From: Stramenopiles sp. TOSAG23-3
Taxonomy: Eukaryota; Sar
Reading direction: 5' to 3'
DNA: 40,277 nucleotides
Assembly (NCBI GenBank): GCA_900128585.1
Contig: LT642183.1
Span: 1-40,277 of the forward strand
A program made the translations under genes and the position numbers. Numbering within the stretch: the stretch's first letter is position 1; each line of letters opens with the position of its first letter. A model generated the notes under the pieces. The model ran no database searches and was not told the DNA's origin. It saw only the letters and a list, made by a program, of their open reading frames with translations. Positions 17,950-26,571 of the stretch are shown in pieces.

Positions 17950-19680
17950 ATGCGCCTCGTCCGTTGGGGGCTCTTCCGTGCAGTATATGCAATTTTGCTC
18001 AGCAGTGCTTGCCTGACCCCCAAACTTCGAGCTATCAGACCCCCTGGTCTGAACGAATCGAAAAGAAATGTAAATAATCTAAATCTCCTAGAAGGAATTA
18101 AATCTGCTAGTGTTTCTTCGGAAACGTTAGTGTTTTACAGTGATAGCAAGAATTACTCCTCAGCGAAGCGAATGTATTACGCGTCTTTAATCCGGCTGAA
18201 CTTTGACCCGTCAGTCAAAATTGTCCGTAGTTATGGTCCTGAGAATACAACGAAAGTTGCTGTAGGAATCGATCAGGTGAGTTCGCGGGAATTATATGGC
18301 ATTGTGCGGGTTGTATGCACCTCGAATACGGCTGTTCACATCTACGAATCGTACCCAATGTTCGACGCAGACCACAAACATAGACCAGAGCGGGAACACG
18401 GACAAAACGATTGGCTCCAGCGGTATTTGATGCCCGTGGGGCGCCAAGGTAATAAGCACGTTGGAGGATTTGTTACTGTTAAAGACAGCGAAATAGTCTG
18501 GGTTTTGTTGTCGACGGAACAGAACGATTTTTTGTATGCGTCACACCCTGAGTCCGATGCCAAGGGCCCCACCTGTGAGCTTAGATTTTTAGACGCCGAC
18601 GAGCAGCCCAAAGCGGCAGAATACGGAACAGGCGGTATGTACACGAGTGAACCTTCCGGGCGTATCCGGGGAAGCTTTCCATTACATATGTCAAATCGGA
18701 AGCGAATGCCTGGTCTTAGCGCTGGAAATGAAGAGAGGTTGAAAGGGGGGGAAACTCGTTCCAAGCTGTCTTACCAGTCTTTGACTCAAATTTTATCCCT
18801 CTCGAAGAAAGTGACATATGGGCCAGAAAAACATACCATTGCGGCACACAGATTCCAGACATGCGTTAATATTCCAAGTGTACCGGGGGCTCCCGTTAAT
18901 GATACGATTGAAAAGGGCTCAAAAGGGAAAAAACGAACAAGGACGCTGCTCCAAAATCCCAACGGAGAGGCAAACGCAATGATACAACCTGCTGACATAA
19001 ATAAAAAGAAAAAGTTCGACTTAATGGTACCTGTCCTCGGGTTCATGCTTCCACTAGCGCCCGGACTGATTGGCCAAACGATAGCTCAGGTCGGGTTTAA
19101 TTCGCAGATGCAAATTCAAGGCCAACAGGCCGTTCACGCATCTGTCGCGTCTGTGAGTCACCAAATATACAGGCAACTGACACAAGCCCTGAGGGAGCAT
19201 CTAGTTGCTAACTTAATTCCGCCTCTTCACGAGAGCATTGCCGACGAGGCAACTGAAGCTACAGTTGAACTGATAGAAGAGTATGTCACAAAGACCATGC
19301 CGAACGTCATTAAAGATCCAATTGCAGCAAAAATATCAGAAGCTGTTTTGGGAACTGTGCCCGGAAATGTTCAAAAAGAAGCTCCAATGCACACATCGCG
19401 CATAATTTCAAAGCAGTTATCACATACACTGTCACGGTCGTTAACCCATGCCCTTGTGCCTTCGTTGATCCACGCGGTGTCACACAACCCATTGCAAGAC
19501 TATTATTGCTACTACTGCTTTCACAAAAAGGTGTACTGCCAATACTGTACGTATTCGCCCTCCCAACTTTATTACGCGATGTATTATGCTGGATTTTACA
19601 GTACTTATTATGGTGACTATTACACAGAGTGGATGGACAATGAATGGTCTGAAAGCAAACGTGAAGACACGGCAGATTAA
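17950..19680 (+). CDS. Secreted protein of unknown function with Tyr/Cys-rich C-terminal tail
   Basis: A 576-residue protein. The start, MRLVRWGLFRAVYAILLSSA, is a good signal peptide with likely cleavage near residue 28. The first half (about 45-300) is mixed alpha/beta with no family I recognise. A hydrophobic patch at about 358-375 (VPVLGFMLPLAPGLIGQTI) precedes an amphipathic helical part rich in Ala, His, Ser and Leu, with LSHTLSRSLTHALVPSLIHA. The tail (about 517-565) is dense in Tyr and has paired Cys: DYYCYYC, YCQYCTY, LYYAMYYAGFYSTYYGDYY. The CxxC pairs suggest disulphides or metal binding. I recall similar tails in uncharacterised algal proteins but cannot verify it. A cell-wall, scale or extracellular matrix role is only a guess. 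The stop codon lies inside a 29-bp tandem repeat. Confidence 0.75.
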   Translation: MRLVRWGLFRAVYAILLSSACLTPKLRAIRPPGLNESKRNVNNLNLLEGIKSASVSSETLVFYSDSKNYSSAKRMYYASLIRLNFDPSVKIVRSYGPENTTKVAVGIDQVSSRELYGIVRVVCTSNTAVHIYESYPMFDADHKHRPEREHGQNDWLQRYLMPVGRQGNKHVGGFVTVKDSEIVWVLLSTEQNDFLYASHPESDAKGPTCELRFLDADEQPKAAEYGTGGMYTSEPSGRIRGSFPLHMSNRKRMPGLSAGNEERLKGGETRSKLSYQSLTQILSLSKKVTYGPEKHTIAAHRFQTCVNIPSVPGAPVNDTIEKGSKGKKRTRTLLQNPNGEANAMIQPADINKKKKFDLMVPVLGFMLPLAPGLIGQTIAQVGFNSQMQIQGQQAVHASVASVSHQIYRQLTQALREHLVANLIPPLHESIADEATEATVELIEEYVTKTMPNVIKDPIAAKISEAVLGTVPGNVQKEAPMHTSRIISKQLSHTLSRSLTHALVPSLIHAVSHNPLQDYYCYYCFHKKVYCQYCTYSPSQLYYAMYYAGFYSTYYGDYYTEWMDNEWSESKREDTAD

Positions 19681-19752
19681 ATGTGTTCTGAAGCGACACG
19701 GCAGATTAAATGCGTTGTGAAGCGACACGGCAGATTAAATGTGTTGTGAAGC
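19666..19752 (+). repeat. 29-bp tandem repeat (3 copies) across the stop codon
   Basis: Units start at 19666, 19695 and 19724, each beginning GACACGGCAGATTAAAT. The first copy holds the TAA stop of the secreted-protein gene, so the other two repeat that stop and flanking sequence in the 3' UTR. Confidence 0.9.
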
Positions 19753-19803
19753 AAGTGTTTCAAGCAGAAGCGGCGTTTGAGTTAAATACTACGATCTTAC
19801 GCG

Positions 19804-20130
19804 AATTTTACATATACACAGCATCTATTAAAATAAATTAACATGTCTCAATGAAGAAATATATTCCACCACAAAAGTTCAACAAACAAAATATGTTGGT
19901 AAAAGTAAAATACATATACACAGCACTAAAAAAAGTACAAACTTTGTTGCAATGTACCAACAACAATTGTTCTTTTGCAATTTTTTTGTTTCTTTTTTTT
20001 GTTTTAGCAATCGGTATTTTACATTAACACAGCATCTATTAAAATAAATTAACATTTCTTTTCGCTGTAAAAATGAAAGAAATTTATTTCAACACAAACT
20101 TACAACAAAAAATGACAAAATAGTAAAATA
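19804..20130 (+). repeat. Diverged direct duplication with a 29-bp identical core
   Basis: The same 29 bases (ACACAGCATCTATTAAAATA and the nine after it) occur at 19816-19844 and 20027-20055, 211 bp apart. Both are preceded by ATTTTACAT and followed by weaker similarity for about 70 bp. A partial third start (CATATACACAGCA) occurs near 19913. Confidence 0.75.
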
Positions 20131-20180
20131 CCACCCTGTACAGCTGTTTAATAAAGTGTTCAAGTTCCTTGGCGCGAATA

Positions 20181-20442
20181 AAAATCCGACTCGATTTTCA
20201 AAGTATGGAAGCTTTCGGGCAGAAAATGACAATTGAGAGCAAGGGGGACGCCTAACTACATAAGTTTAGATCAGGCGAGCGCTTCTGTCACGACGGCCGC
20301 GCCTGAACGAACGATTATAAATTGTTTGCCCTCAAATGACTTGGAAATGTGGTTCCTAGGGACAATTTTTTGTGAAATGGGCGAGTTAGACCAATTGCCA
20401 CCCCAACAAACACTTATTTATTTGTTGGCGTTAGAAAAATGA
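20181..20442 (+). pseudogene. Possible protein kinase-like relic (two frames)
   Basis: One frame (20181-20252) reads KIRLDFQSMEAFGQK and then hits a stop. The next frame (20233-20442) continues RGTPNYISLD, then NDLEMWFLGTIFCEMGEL, and ends in a stop. The order and spacing resemble kinase subdomains VII (DFG, here DFQ), VIII (GTPNYIS) and IX (DLExxG), most like the CK1 group (GTARYAS, then DDLESLG). The frameshift, the altered DFG and the lack of an N-lobe point to a decayed fragment. Chance similarity in such a short stretch cannot be excluded. Confidence 0.3.
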
Positions 20443-20846
20443 ATTGCACTGGCATACTTTCATATGTAAGAATGCACTTTTGGCTGTTTAAATTTATAAT
20501 AATTATCCTTTTCTCATCAAGATGTTTGCGTTTGAAATAGTTACCACAAAGTTGTTCACCATTTTTCAACTCCGCGCCAAAGATACTTGCATCCCTGCCC
20601 TCGTCCCAACGTCTCCCCTGAAAAATAATAGAATCATATTATAGTATACTAATAAATGTACTTTTTTTACCTATATATTAAATAATCCCCGAAACGATAC
20701 TGTACCTGTTCGACAGTTTACTTCTTGAGCGTGCGTGGAGCAACTTTTAACTGCGCACTACCCCGTCTTTTTCGGAAAACCACGCGTACAGAACGACATA
20801 TTTTTACTTCTGGTCGATGCACCATGATTTTTCCCGCAATTTTGTT

Positions 20847-22217
20847 CTACCGGGCTTGAACGAGGAGGAGCGCAAACCTCCGGAGAGCTTCATCCATGTC
20901 TTCCTCGGAAGCGGTACTATAAGCAGCGCGAACATACGGCGATGGGCCAGCCGACGCAGCAAAAAAGGATTCCCCGGGTACAAGAAGCACTTTGGCATCA
21001 ACGGCATTGTTTTGAACCAGCAGGGCAGAGTTTTCGCAATCATGGATTTTAATCCAAACAAACATTCCCGCGGCAGGTTTGTTGAACTCGCACAGACCTT
21101 CAAGGTGAGTTTCTGCACTCTGTAAAAAAGAATCTCTTCTTTTTTGATAAAAACTACACAAATTATCAATGTGTGAAGAAAAGTTGTTATATGCGCTATC
21201 ACCACTCCCTTGTAGGTGGTCGAAATACGATGCGACCAAAGCTTGGCTAATTCCAGAAGTATGAAGAGTTGTGCTTTGACTATGTAACTCAAGCCTTTCG
21301 ACTAGTTCCGTTGGGCCTGTCACGAAACCAATCCTGATCCCAGAGGATAAAAGTTTGGAAAATGAGTCAAACCGTAAAACCCTTCCCTCTCCGTTGTCTA
21401 TTGAATAAAAGCTTCTGGGCCGCTTCTCTCCTTCGTTTAAACTCTCTGCATCGTCAAACTGTAGGAAATAGTAGGGATCATCCTCAAGGATCAACATTTC
21501 GTATTTCTTTGCCAAGTCGTAAACTTTTTGTTTCCGCTCAGCAGGCATGGTAACCCCAGTTGGGTTACCTCCAGTCGGGATAGTGTATAAAACTTTCGGG
21601 CGTCTCTTTCCTGGATGCAGGGAATCCCAGTTTTCCAATGTATTGTACAACTTTTCTGGAACCATCCCAAAATGGTCCGTCTCAATACCAACTAGATTGC
21701 ACGAAAGAGGTTCTAGGTATGCGAGGCTTCCACTGTAAGTAGGAGACTCGATTATTAAAGAGTCCCCTTTGTCAAGCAGCATGTCAAACGCTTTTCCAAG
21801 CCCATCTTGGCTCCCTGTGGTGACACAAAGTCTAAAATTTCCGTCATTCTTAAAGTCGTGCTCCCTCGTTTGAATATCCTCCAAATGAGCGACAAGCCGA
21901 GGAATTCCCTGTGTCGGTGAATACTGGAATGCTTCGTCAATTGTGTCTGGGGTAGCCACGTCAACCATAGTTCCGTCGGCCAACTCCGCAACTATTCGCT
22001 TAAACGGGAACGTGCTTTTATTTGGCATACCCCCTCCCAAGGATATCATGCCTGGTATCGCCAACATTGGCTGCAGGGCCCTAATAGCGGACGGTTTTCG
22101 CAACGCACTTCTCTCGGATAAATATTGATCATAGGAAGATATGCCAAAATGACGAAGGGAGCATAAAACCATCGTGTGGTTAACTGAAACCCGACCTACC
22201 TTCGCCAACGAAAACAT
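20847..22217 (-). CDS. PLP-dependent class I/II aminotransferase, aminoadipate/kynurenine type
   Basis: A 456-residue fold-type I aminotransferase close to AADAT/KAT2 and their bacterial relatives (human about 425). These move amino groups from 2-aminoadipate, kynurenine or other amino acids to 2-oxoglutarate. Visible landmarks: ISLGGGMPN near the start, AFQYSPTQGIPRLV, TTGSQDGLGKAFDML, IPTGGNPTGV (the conserved NPTG), LILEDDPYYFLQF (Asp and Tyr contacting PLP) and SFSKLLSSGIRIGF with the Schiff-base Lys at 288. The first 27 residues are basic and Ser/Val-rich without acidic residues, a possible mitochondrial presequence. The start is the ATG at 22217; the open frame extends 63 codons to a GTG through sequence lacking an ATG. 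Exact substrate is not decided by sequence; lysine or tryptophan catabolism is most likely. Confidence 0.9.
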   Translation of the reverse strand: MFSLAKVGRVSVNHTMVLCSLRHFGISSYDQYLSERSALRKPSAIRALQPMLAIPGMISLGGGMPNKSTFPFKRIVAELADGTMVDVATPDTIDEAFQYSPTQGIPRLVAHLEDIQTREHDFKNDGNFRLCVTTGSQDGLGKAFDMLLDKGDSLIIESPTYSGSLAYLEPLSCNLVGIETDHFGMVPEKLYNTLENWDSLHPGKRRPKVLYTIPTGGNPTGVTMPAERKQKVYDLAKKYEMLILEDDPYYFLQFDDAESLNEGEKRPRSFYSIDNGEGRVLRFDSFSKLLSSGIRIGFVTGPTELVERLELHSQSTTLHTSGISQALVASYFDHLQGSGDSAYNNFSSHIDNLCSFYQKRRDSFLQSAETHLEGLCEFNKPAAGMFVWIKIHDCENSALLVQNNAVDAKVLLVPGESFFAASAGPSPYVRAAYSTASEEDMDEALRRFALLLVQAR

Positions 22218-23381
22218 GACGGTGCCAAACTCTAGTTTCAAAGTCCCTCTTGTATGATAAAAAAAAACAGACGAAATCAAATTGCTGTAGGTGGCTCTTT
22301 GTTGCTGTCGGCGGATCTTTATTACCCTAACTTTATTGCTCTCCACTTTGTACAAGTAGAACTGTGTCACGTGCACCCTGCATAAAAAATGCTTATAAAT
22401 TAACACTTATCTGTTTTTCATTTCTCGTTTTTATATTATTATTGTTTTTTCTTGTACCACCAGGTTTGTTGTTGTTGTTGTGTGGTTTGATCATTTAAAA
22501 AAAATAAATTATTATTGAAATAAAATAGTTAATCATCAGAGATAGTATTATATTCAGCTGCTGTGGTCCTGCTTTTTTCTTTCGTCGTCGTTTTTTTTCT
22601 TCATCTCTTTCCCTCCTCTTCTTCTTCATCATAATTATTCATTGATCTCGTTGTCTCATACTATACTGCTGCTGTACTTCTTCAAGTATAACAGGAAAAA
22701 AGGAGAAAAGAAGAGAAAAGAAGAAGAGAAAAAAAAATGATAAAATTTGTTTTAGTCTTTCATCAATATAAAGCTATATCGGTCGGTCGGTATTACGAAG
22801 GAATTAAAACGAAGAAAAAGTCGTCTATTAACAGACAGACAATAAATAATGCAATAATAATAACGGGAGGAAGTTAGTTCTACTTTGGTTTGTTCCACTA
22901 GTCTATAACGGTGCGTGAAAAACCCATAATGAAGCAGGTGAAATTGTGTTACTGTAGTATTAAAATAATAGTCGTCTCCTCGCAGTAATAAAAAAATAAA
23001 TCCCCCCCTGTATAATAGTCTTACCAGGTACCGGCAGTCGTACGGTACGTACCTGTAAAAACCAAATTAAGACCGGTACAACAAGCTCTCTATTTTTATA
23101 AAAGAATAGTAGTTGTTGTACAATTCAATACACACTGCGGACCCGTTCTTGCAAAGAAATAGGTAGTAACGGCTATGGTTTCTATGTTCTGCACGCACCC
23201 AGCAGTTTGGGCAGCATTCCTAGCGAATGCGAATTGTCTAGGATTGAAAATATTATGTTCGAAGATTATTAATTCAGCAGATTATGTTCGAAGATTATTA
23301 ATTCAGCAGACGAAAACATTACCAGTACTGTGAGAGGAAGCGAACGGTATCGCTTCAGCCGCACATAAAAAACTGCTTGCG
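22218..23381. other. Divergent spacer between aminotransferase and ankyrin genes
   Basis: No gene is seen. AT-rich with TTC/GAA and TTG microsatellites. It contains a GGTACC-rich imperfect palindrome near 23023-23055 and a 29-bp tandem repeat at 23252-23309, and should hold both promoters. Confidence 0.5.
23252..23309. repeat. 29-bp tandem repeat (2 exact copies)
   Basis: Two identical units, each starting ATTATGTTCGAAGATTATTA, at 23252-23280 and 23281-23309, 72 bp before the ankyrin gene start. Probably in its 5' UTR or promoter. Confidence 0.9.
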
Positions 23382-25175
23382 ATGCCGTTCGAACAATCGT
23401 CGGGGGATGGATCCGGGGACAACCGTGTGCACACCGAACCTTACACAATAAAAGAGTTTCGGGGGCACTATCATGTACATAAGATTGAATCGAAGCGGCC
23501 CATATTAGGAACCCAGGTCAAAGTTGAGCTCGCTCGCTTAGAATGGAGACACAAGCATGCAGAAAGACTGGAACAAAGTAGTATTCAAAGAAATCTGAAG
23601 GCTAAGAAAGACAGGGAGCTCCGTGTGAAAACTTTTAAAGTACTTCAGAAAATGAGAGAAAACTACGGCGTGGGGAAAACTTTCAATCGAATACAAGCCA
23701 TAGTCGATGCCCGCGGGAAAGAAGTAGAAAGAATGATCCAAAGTTCAATCGAAAAGGACAAAAAGTTAACAATAAGGTTTTGGAGAGCGGTAAAACGTGG
23801 AGATATCCACCAGATAAACGATTTGATTGTTAATAGAGGTTTCGAAGGCGTAAACGTGCCCCGGGCGAATGGTGAAACAGCCATAGTACTAGCAGTCCGC
23901 AATCGTGACACTCATTTTGCAGAGGGTTTGCTAAGCCTGGGAGCAAACCCGAACACAAAAGACCATGCCGGGCGGCCGGCGTTTCTAATGCCCTGGAGTG
24001 AATTTGAAATAAACGCGAGGTTACGCAGTGAAGTTGCCCGCAAAGAGGGCGATTACATTGTTGAAATGTCGTTACTCTTACTGGCCTATGGTTGTGACAT
24101 CAATGCGCAACGCTTCGATGGAAACACTTCGCTGCACTTAGCAGCTAGGTACAACATGATTAAATTAACCATTCCCTTGATTCGTTTAGGGGCTGACCCT
24201 TATGTAGAAAATTTAGAGGGCGAAAACGTCTTCGACTATTGCGATAAATTTAGCCGTGGGGAGATACGACGGGTCGTCTCCAACTACCAGGCCGTTGCGG
24301 ACGATATGAGAATAACTGAATTCACACAAAAGTGGCGAAAGTTTATTTTTGTAGAAGAAAAGATGGCTATGAAAAACGGCAAGCTTGTTAAAATGGACAG
24401 ACAGCCCTTGTCGATAACCCCGGCTGTGAGCTCGCTGATAGAAGACTTTGAGAACACTGATAGGGCAGTTCGAGGCCAAATGGGAAATGGGATTCGAACG
24501 GGGAAACCAGAAGATCCAGCAGACTCTGGGCCAGAGCTTAAGAAAAAGGCCAAAATGAACGAGGCCGAGATGGCTTTGAAGGTTTGGCGAAACAAAAAAA
24601 CAGATGCCAAAGACGAAAGGGCTGCTTTTGCCCATTCTCTGCTGCCTTCCCAATTACGAATGAAAGTATACACAGTCAAGAAAGGCAAAAAGCAAAGGGA
24701 GATAGTAAAGGGCATGGCGGATGAAAAAAGCGTTGCCACAAGAACTCGCGAGAGGCGAAAATCGGTCGCTTTATGTGTAGCCAGCGATGCAATGCATGGA
24801 AATAAACGTGAGTCGACGATACAAATTAGGCCGGCGACCGCATCGTTGGTCTTTTACAGGGGAAAAAACCCTGTGACGGCAGCGCCGATTACTGACCCAA
24901 ACGCTTTAAGGAAGGAGTTGAAGGCGAAGCAAAGGCAAGAAGCGCTTGAACTTCAAGGCGGGTCAAACAAAAGAAAGGAAGCCACGTTGAATTCAGCGTC
25001 AATTCTGCCCCCAACGATCCACAAATCTGTCAAAAATGGGCATCGGCTGAATGTAAACCACCGTCCAATCGCGCAAACATGGAGACCCTTTGCTGCAGAA
25101 TCGCTCTCTAAATACACGCGACGACAAAAGAAACTACCACTTTTTGCGCAAACTTTGAAAAAAACAAATCGTTGA
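23382..25175 (+). CDS. Ankyrin-repeat protein of unknown function
   Basis: A 597-residue, strongly basic protein. The N-terminal 135 residues form charged helices, likely coiled coil (ELARLEWRHKHAERLEQ; KKDRELRVKTFKVLQKMREN). Residues about 137-310 hold ankyrin repeats: FWRAVKRGDIHQINDLI, GETAIVLAVRNRDTHFAEGL, a diverged unit with an insertion, and GNTSLHLAARYNMIKLTIPL followed by LGADPYVENLEG. The C-terminal half is basic, low-complexity and probably disordered. No enzymatic domain, membrane segment or signal peptide is visible. Ankyrin repeats indicate protein binding. Its neighbours (130-residue and EF-hand proteins) have a similar basic, structural character, so a cytoskeletal or flagellar role is conceivable but not shown. 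The start is the first ATG of the frame. Confidence 0.8.
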   Translation: MPFEQSSGDGSGDNRVHTEPYTIKEFRGHYHVHKIESKRPILGTQVKVELARLEWRHKHAERLEQSSIQRNLKAKKDRELRVKTFKVLQKMRENYGVGKTFNRIQAIVDARGKEVERMIQSSIEKDKKLTIRFWRAVKRGDIHQINDLIVNRGFEGVNVPRANGETAIVLAVRNRDTHFAEGLLSLGANPNTKDHAGRPAFLMPWSEFEINARLRSEVARKEGDYIVEMSLLLLAYGCDINAQRFDGNTSLHLAARYNMIKLTIPLIRLGADPYVENLEGENVFDYCDKFSRGEIRRVVSNYQAVADDMRITEFTQKWRKFIFVEEKMAMKNGKLVKMDRQPLSITPAVSSLIEDFENTDRAVRGQMGNGIRTGKPEDPADSGPELKKKAKMNEAEMALKVWRNKKTDAKDERAAFAHSLLPSQLRMKVYTVKKGKKQREIVKGMADEKSVATRTRERRKSVALCVASDAMHGNKRESTIQIRPATASLVFYRGKNPVTAAPITDPNALRKELKAKQRQEALELQGGSNKRKEATLNSASILPPTIHKSVKNGHRLNVNHRPIAQTWRPFAAESLSKYTRRQKKLPLFAQTLKKTNR

Positions 25176-25387
25176 TCGAAGTCTTTAAAAACGTACGTAC
25201 GCAAATTTGGTGTTCTTTTAATTCTCCTCTCTATGGTTTAAAGCAAAAGTTGGCAGCACGGTTCAAATGAAATGTGGGGAAATTAAAAAAAATAACTTAT
25301 TATGTGTGTTTTTCTGTTTATTGTTAGTAGATATATTGTCAAAAAAATTCACAGAAAGAAAAAATTCAAGGCGACTTGCTGGTGGTT

Positions 25388-25780
25388 TTAATTTTGGTCT
25401 TTTAGCATGAAAATCTCCCGTTCTAACGCCAGCAGCGTCTCCTGTTCCTCTCTCTTTAGTTCGCCAAGAGTCTGTAAATTTTTCTTTATCCCTTTCATGG
25501 ATGGTAACGCTTTCGTAATTGATGTCTGTAACTTGTCTCGTTTCGCCTCGTCTTGTGGAACGCTGTTCTTAACAGGGGTCACCCGTACGTTACATTTAGT
25601 AAGATTGCCGCTGGGACCGAACGCAGGGTTCTCAAATTTTCCCCCTTTGATAGATAAGTGACCCACAGCAATTCTATTCTGCCGATTAATCCCATCTGCA
25701 AAAAGATTGTCTTGGACATGGGGTGGTTCCCCTTTTTGCCCCCTATAAAACTTTCCAAACGAACTTCTCTTCCCAAACAT
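25388..25780 (-). CDS. Small conserved-looking protein of unknown function (130 aa)
   Basis: A 130-residue basic protein I do not recognise. The first half is Gly/Asn/Phe-rich without secondary-structure-like periodicity (FGKRSSFGKFYRGQKGEPPH; GGKFENPAFGPSGN). The second half is a probable coiled coil (LGELKREEQETLLALEREIF). No signal peptide or membrane segment. This short, extended-then-helical layout is seen in some microtubule-associated flagellar proteins, but that is only an analogy. It has a proper ATG at 25780, coding-like composition and a tight convergent spacing (212 bp) to the ankyrin gene, which supports a real gene. Confidence 0.6.
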   Translation of the reverse strand: MFGKRSSFGKFYRGQKGEPPHVQDNLFADGINRQNRIAVGHLSIKGGKFENPAFGPSGNLTKCNVRVTPVKNSVPQDEAKRDKLQTSITKALPSMKGIKKNLQTLGELKREEQETLLALEREIFMLKDQN

Positions 25781-26571
25781 TTTTTATTTTCAATAAGTTA
25801 ACAATGAAGTCTTACACTGTCGATAACACCGAAAATCTTATTCAATGCCGCCAGTTTTTGCCTCTTATTGGGATGAATTATTCTTTTGTACATATGCATC
25901 AATTGATTGGGCAAAATTGTGCATTGTCAGTAAGTTAAATAAAGTATCTTCTTACAAAGAAGCGCTTCGCGACGTTTGGACGTGTGGTGTGTGTATTCTT
26001 CTTTACTTTTCTCTTCTATTATTTTTACTATTATTATGGTACCAAATAATACTCTGATGATGGAAGATGGAATTTTGTTAACTCATACTTTCGTTTTGAT
26101 GATGAAAAATAACATTTGTCCGTTTATTTGGATTTCTTATTTATAATTGTATATTTATTATATAGGTGAATGAGTTTCCCATTTTTTTGTCATTTTATAC
26201 CTTATTGCACGTTGAAATATAAAACGAACAAATTGTTTCAAGTATAATTAAGCTATATTAAACTTCATAATTTCCTATATAGTTCATTTGTTGAATATTA
26301 GTTGTTTTACCTCCCTGTGTGCTTGCCTCTTTCCTGCTGCCTCCCCTATATCCACCAAGGCACAATAAAAAAAAAATGGAAAACGAAGAACGAGGAGCGG
26401 CGGTTACACGCGCTAGGTTTTGAAGCAAAAAGTAACTTCTGCAGATAATCATGTTCAACCTTCTCGGTGGTGTAAAATTGGATTGTAAAGAATAATTCAG
26501 TAATGTGTTAAGACTATTGCTGTCGATCGTTTACATCTGAAAAATAGTCCTGCCGTTCAACGCTAATAAAA
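25781..26571. other. Divergent spacer between the 130-aa gene and the EF-hand gene
   Basis: AT-rich. A 71-codon ORF around 25804-25938 ends right after a GTAAGT (25929), which looks like a splice donor, but it starts only 23 bp from the opposite gene's ATG and I see no convincing second exon. Otherwise nothing recognisable. Confidence 0.45.

Larger units (their letters stand above)
19681..20846. other. Repeat-rich spacer with possible kinase relic
   Basis: No intact gene is seen. It contains the 29-bp tandem repeat, a diverged duplication (about 19804-19905 and 20015-20130) and a short kinase-like fragment (20181-20442), each listed separately. The rest is AT-rich and unremarkable. Confidence 0.55.

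Noticed and set aside
19666-19752. CRISPR-like 29-bp repeats
   Set aside because: The copies are directly adjacent with no spacers, and the DNA is eukaryotic.
25804-26057. Possible first exon ending at a GTAAGT donor
   Set aside because: No convincing acceptor and second exon, and the ATG is only 23 bp from the opposing gene's ATG.
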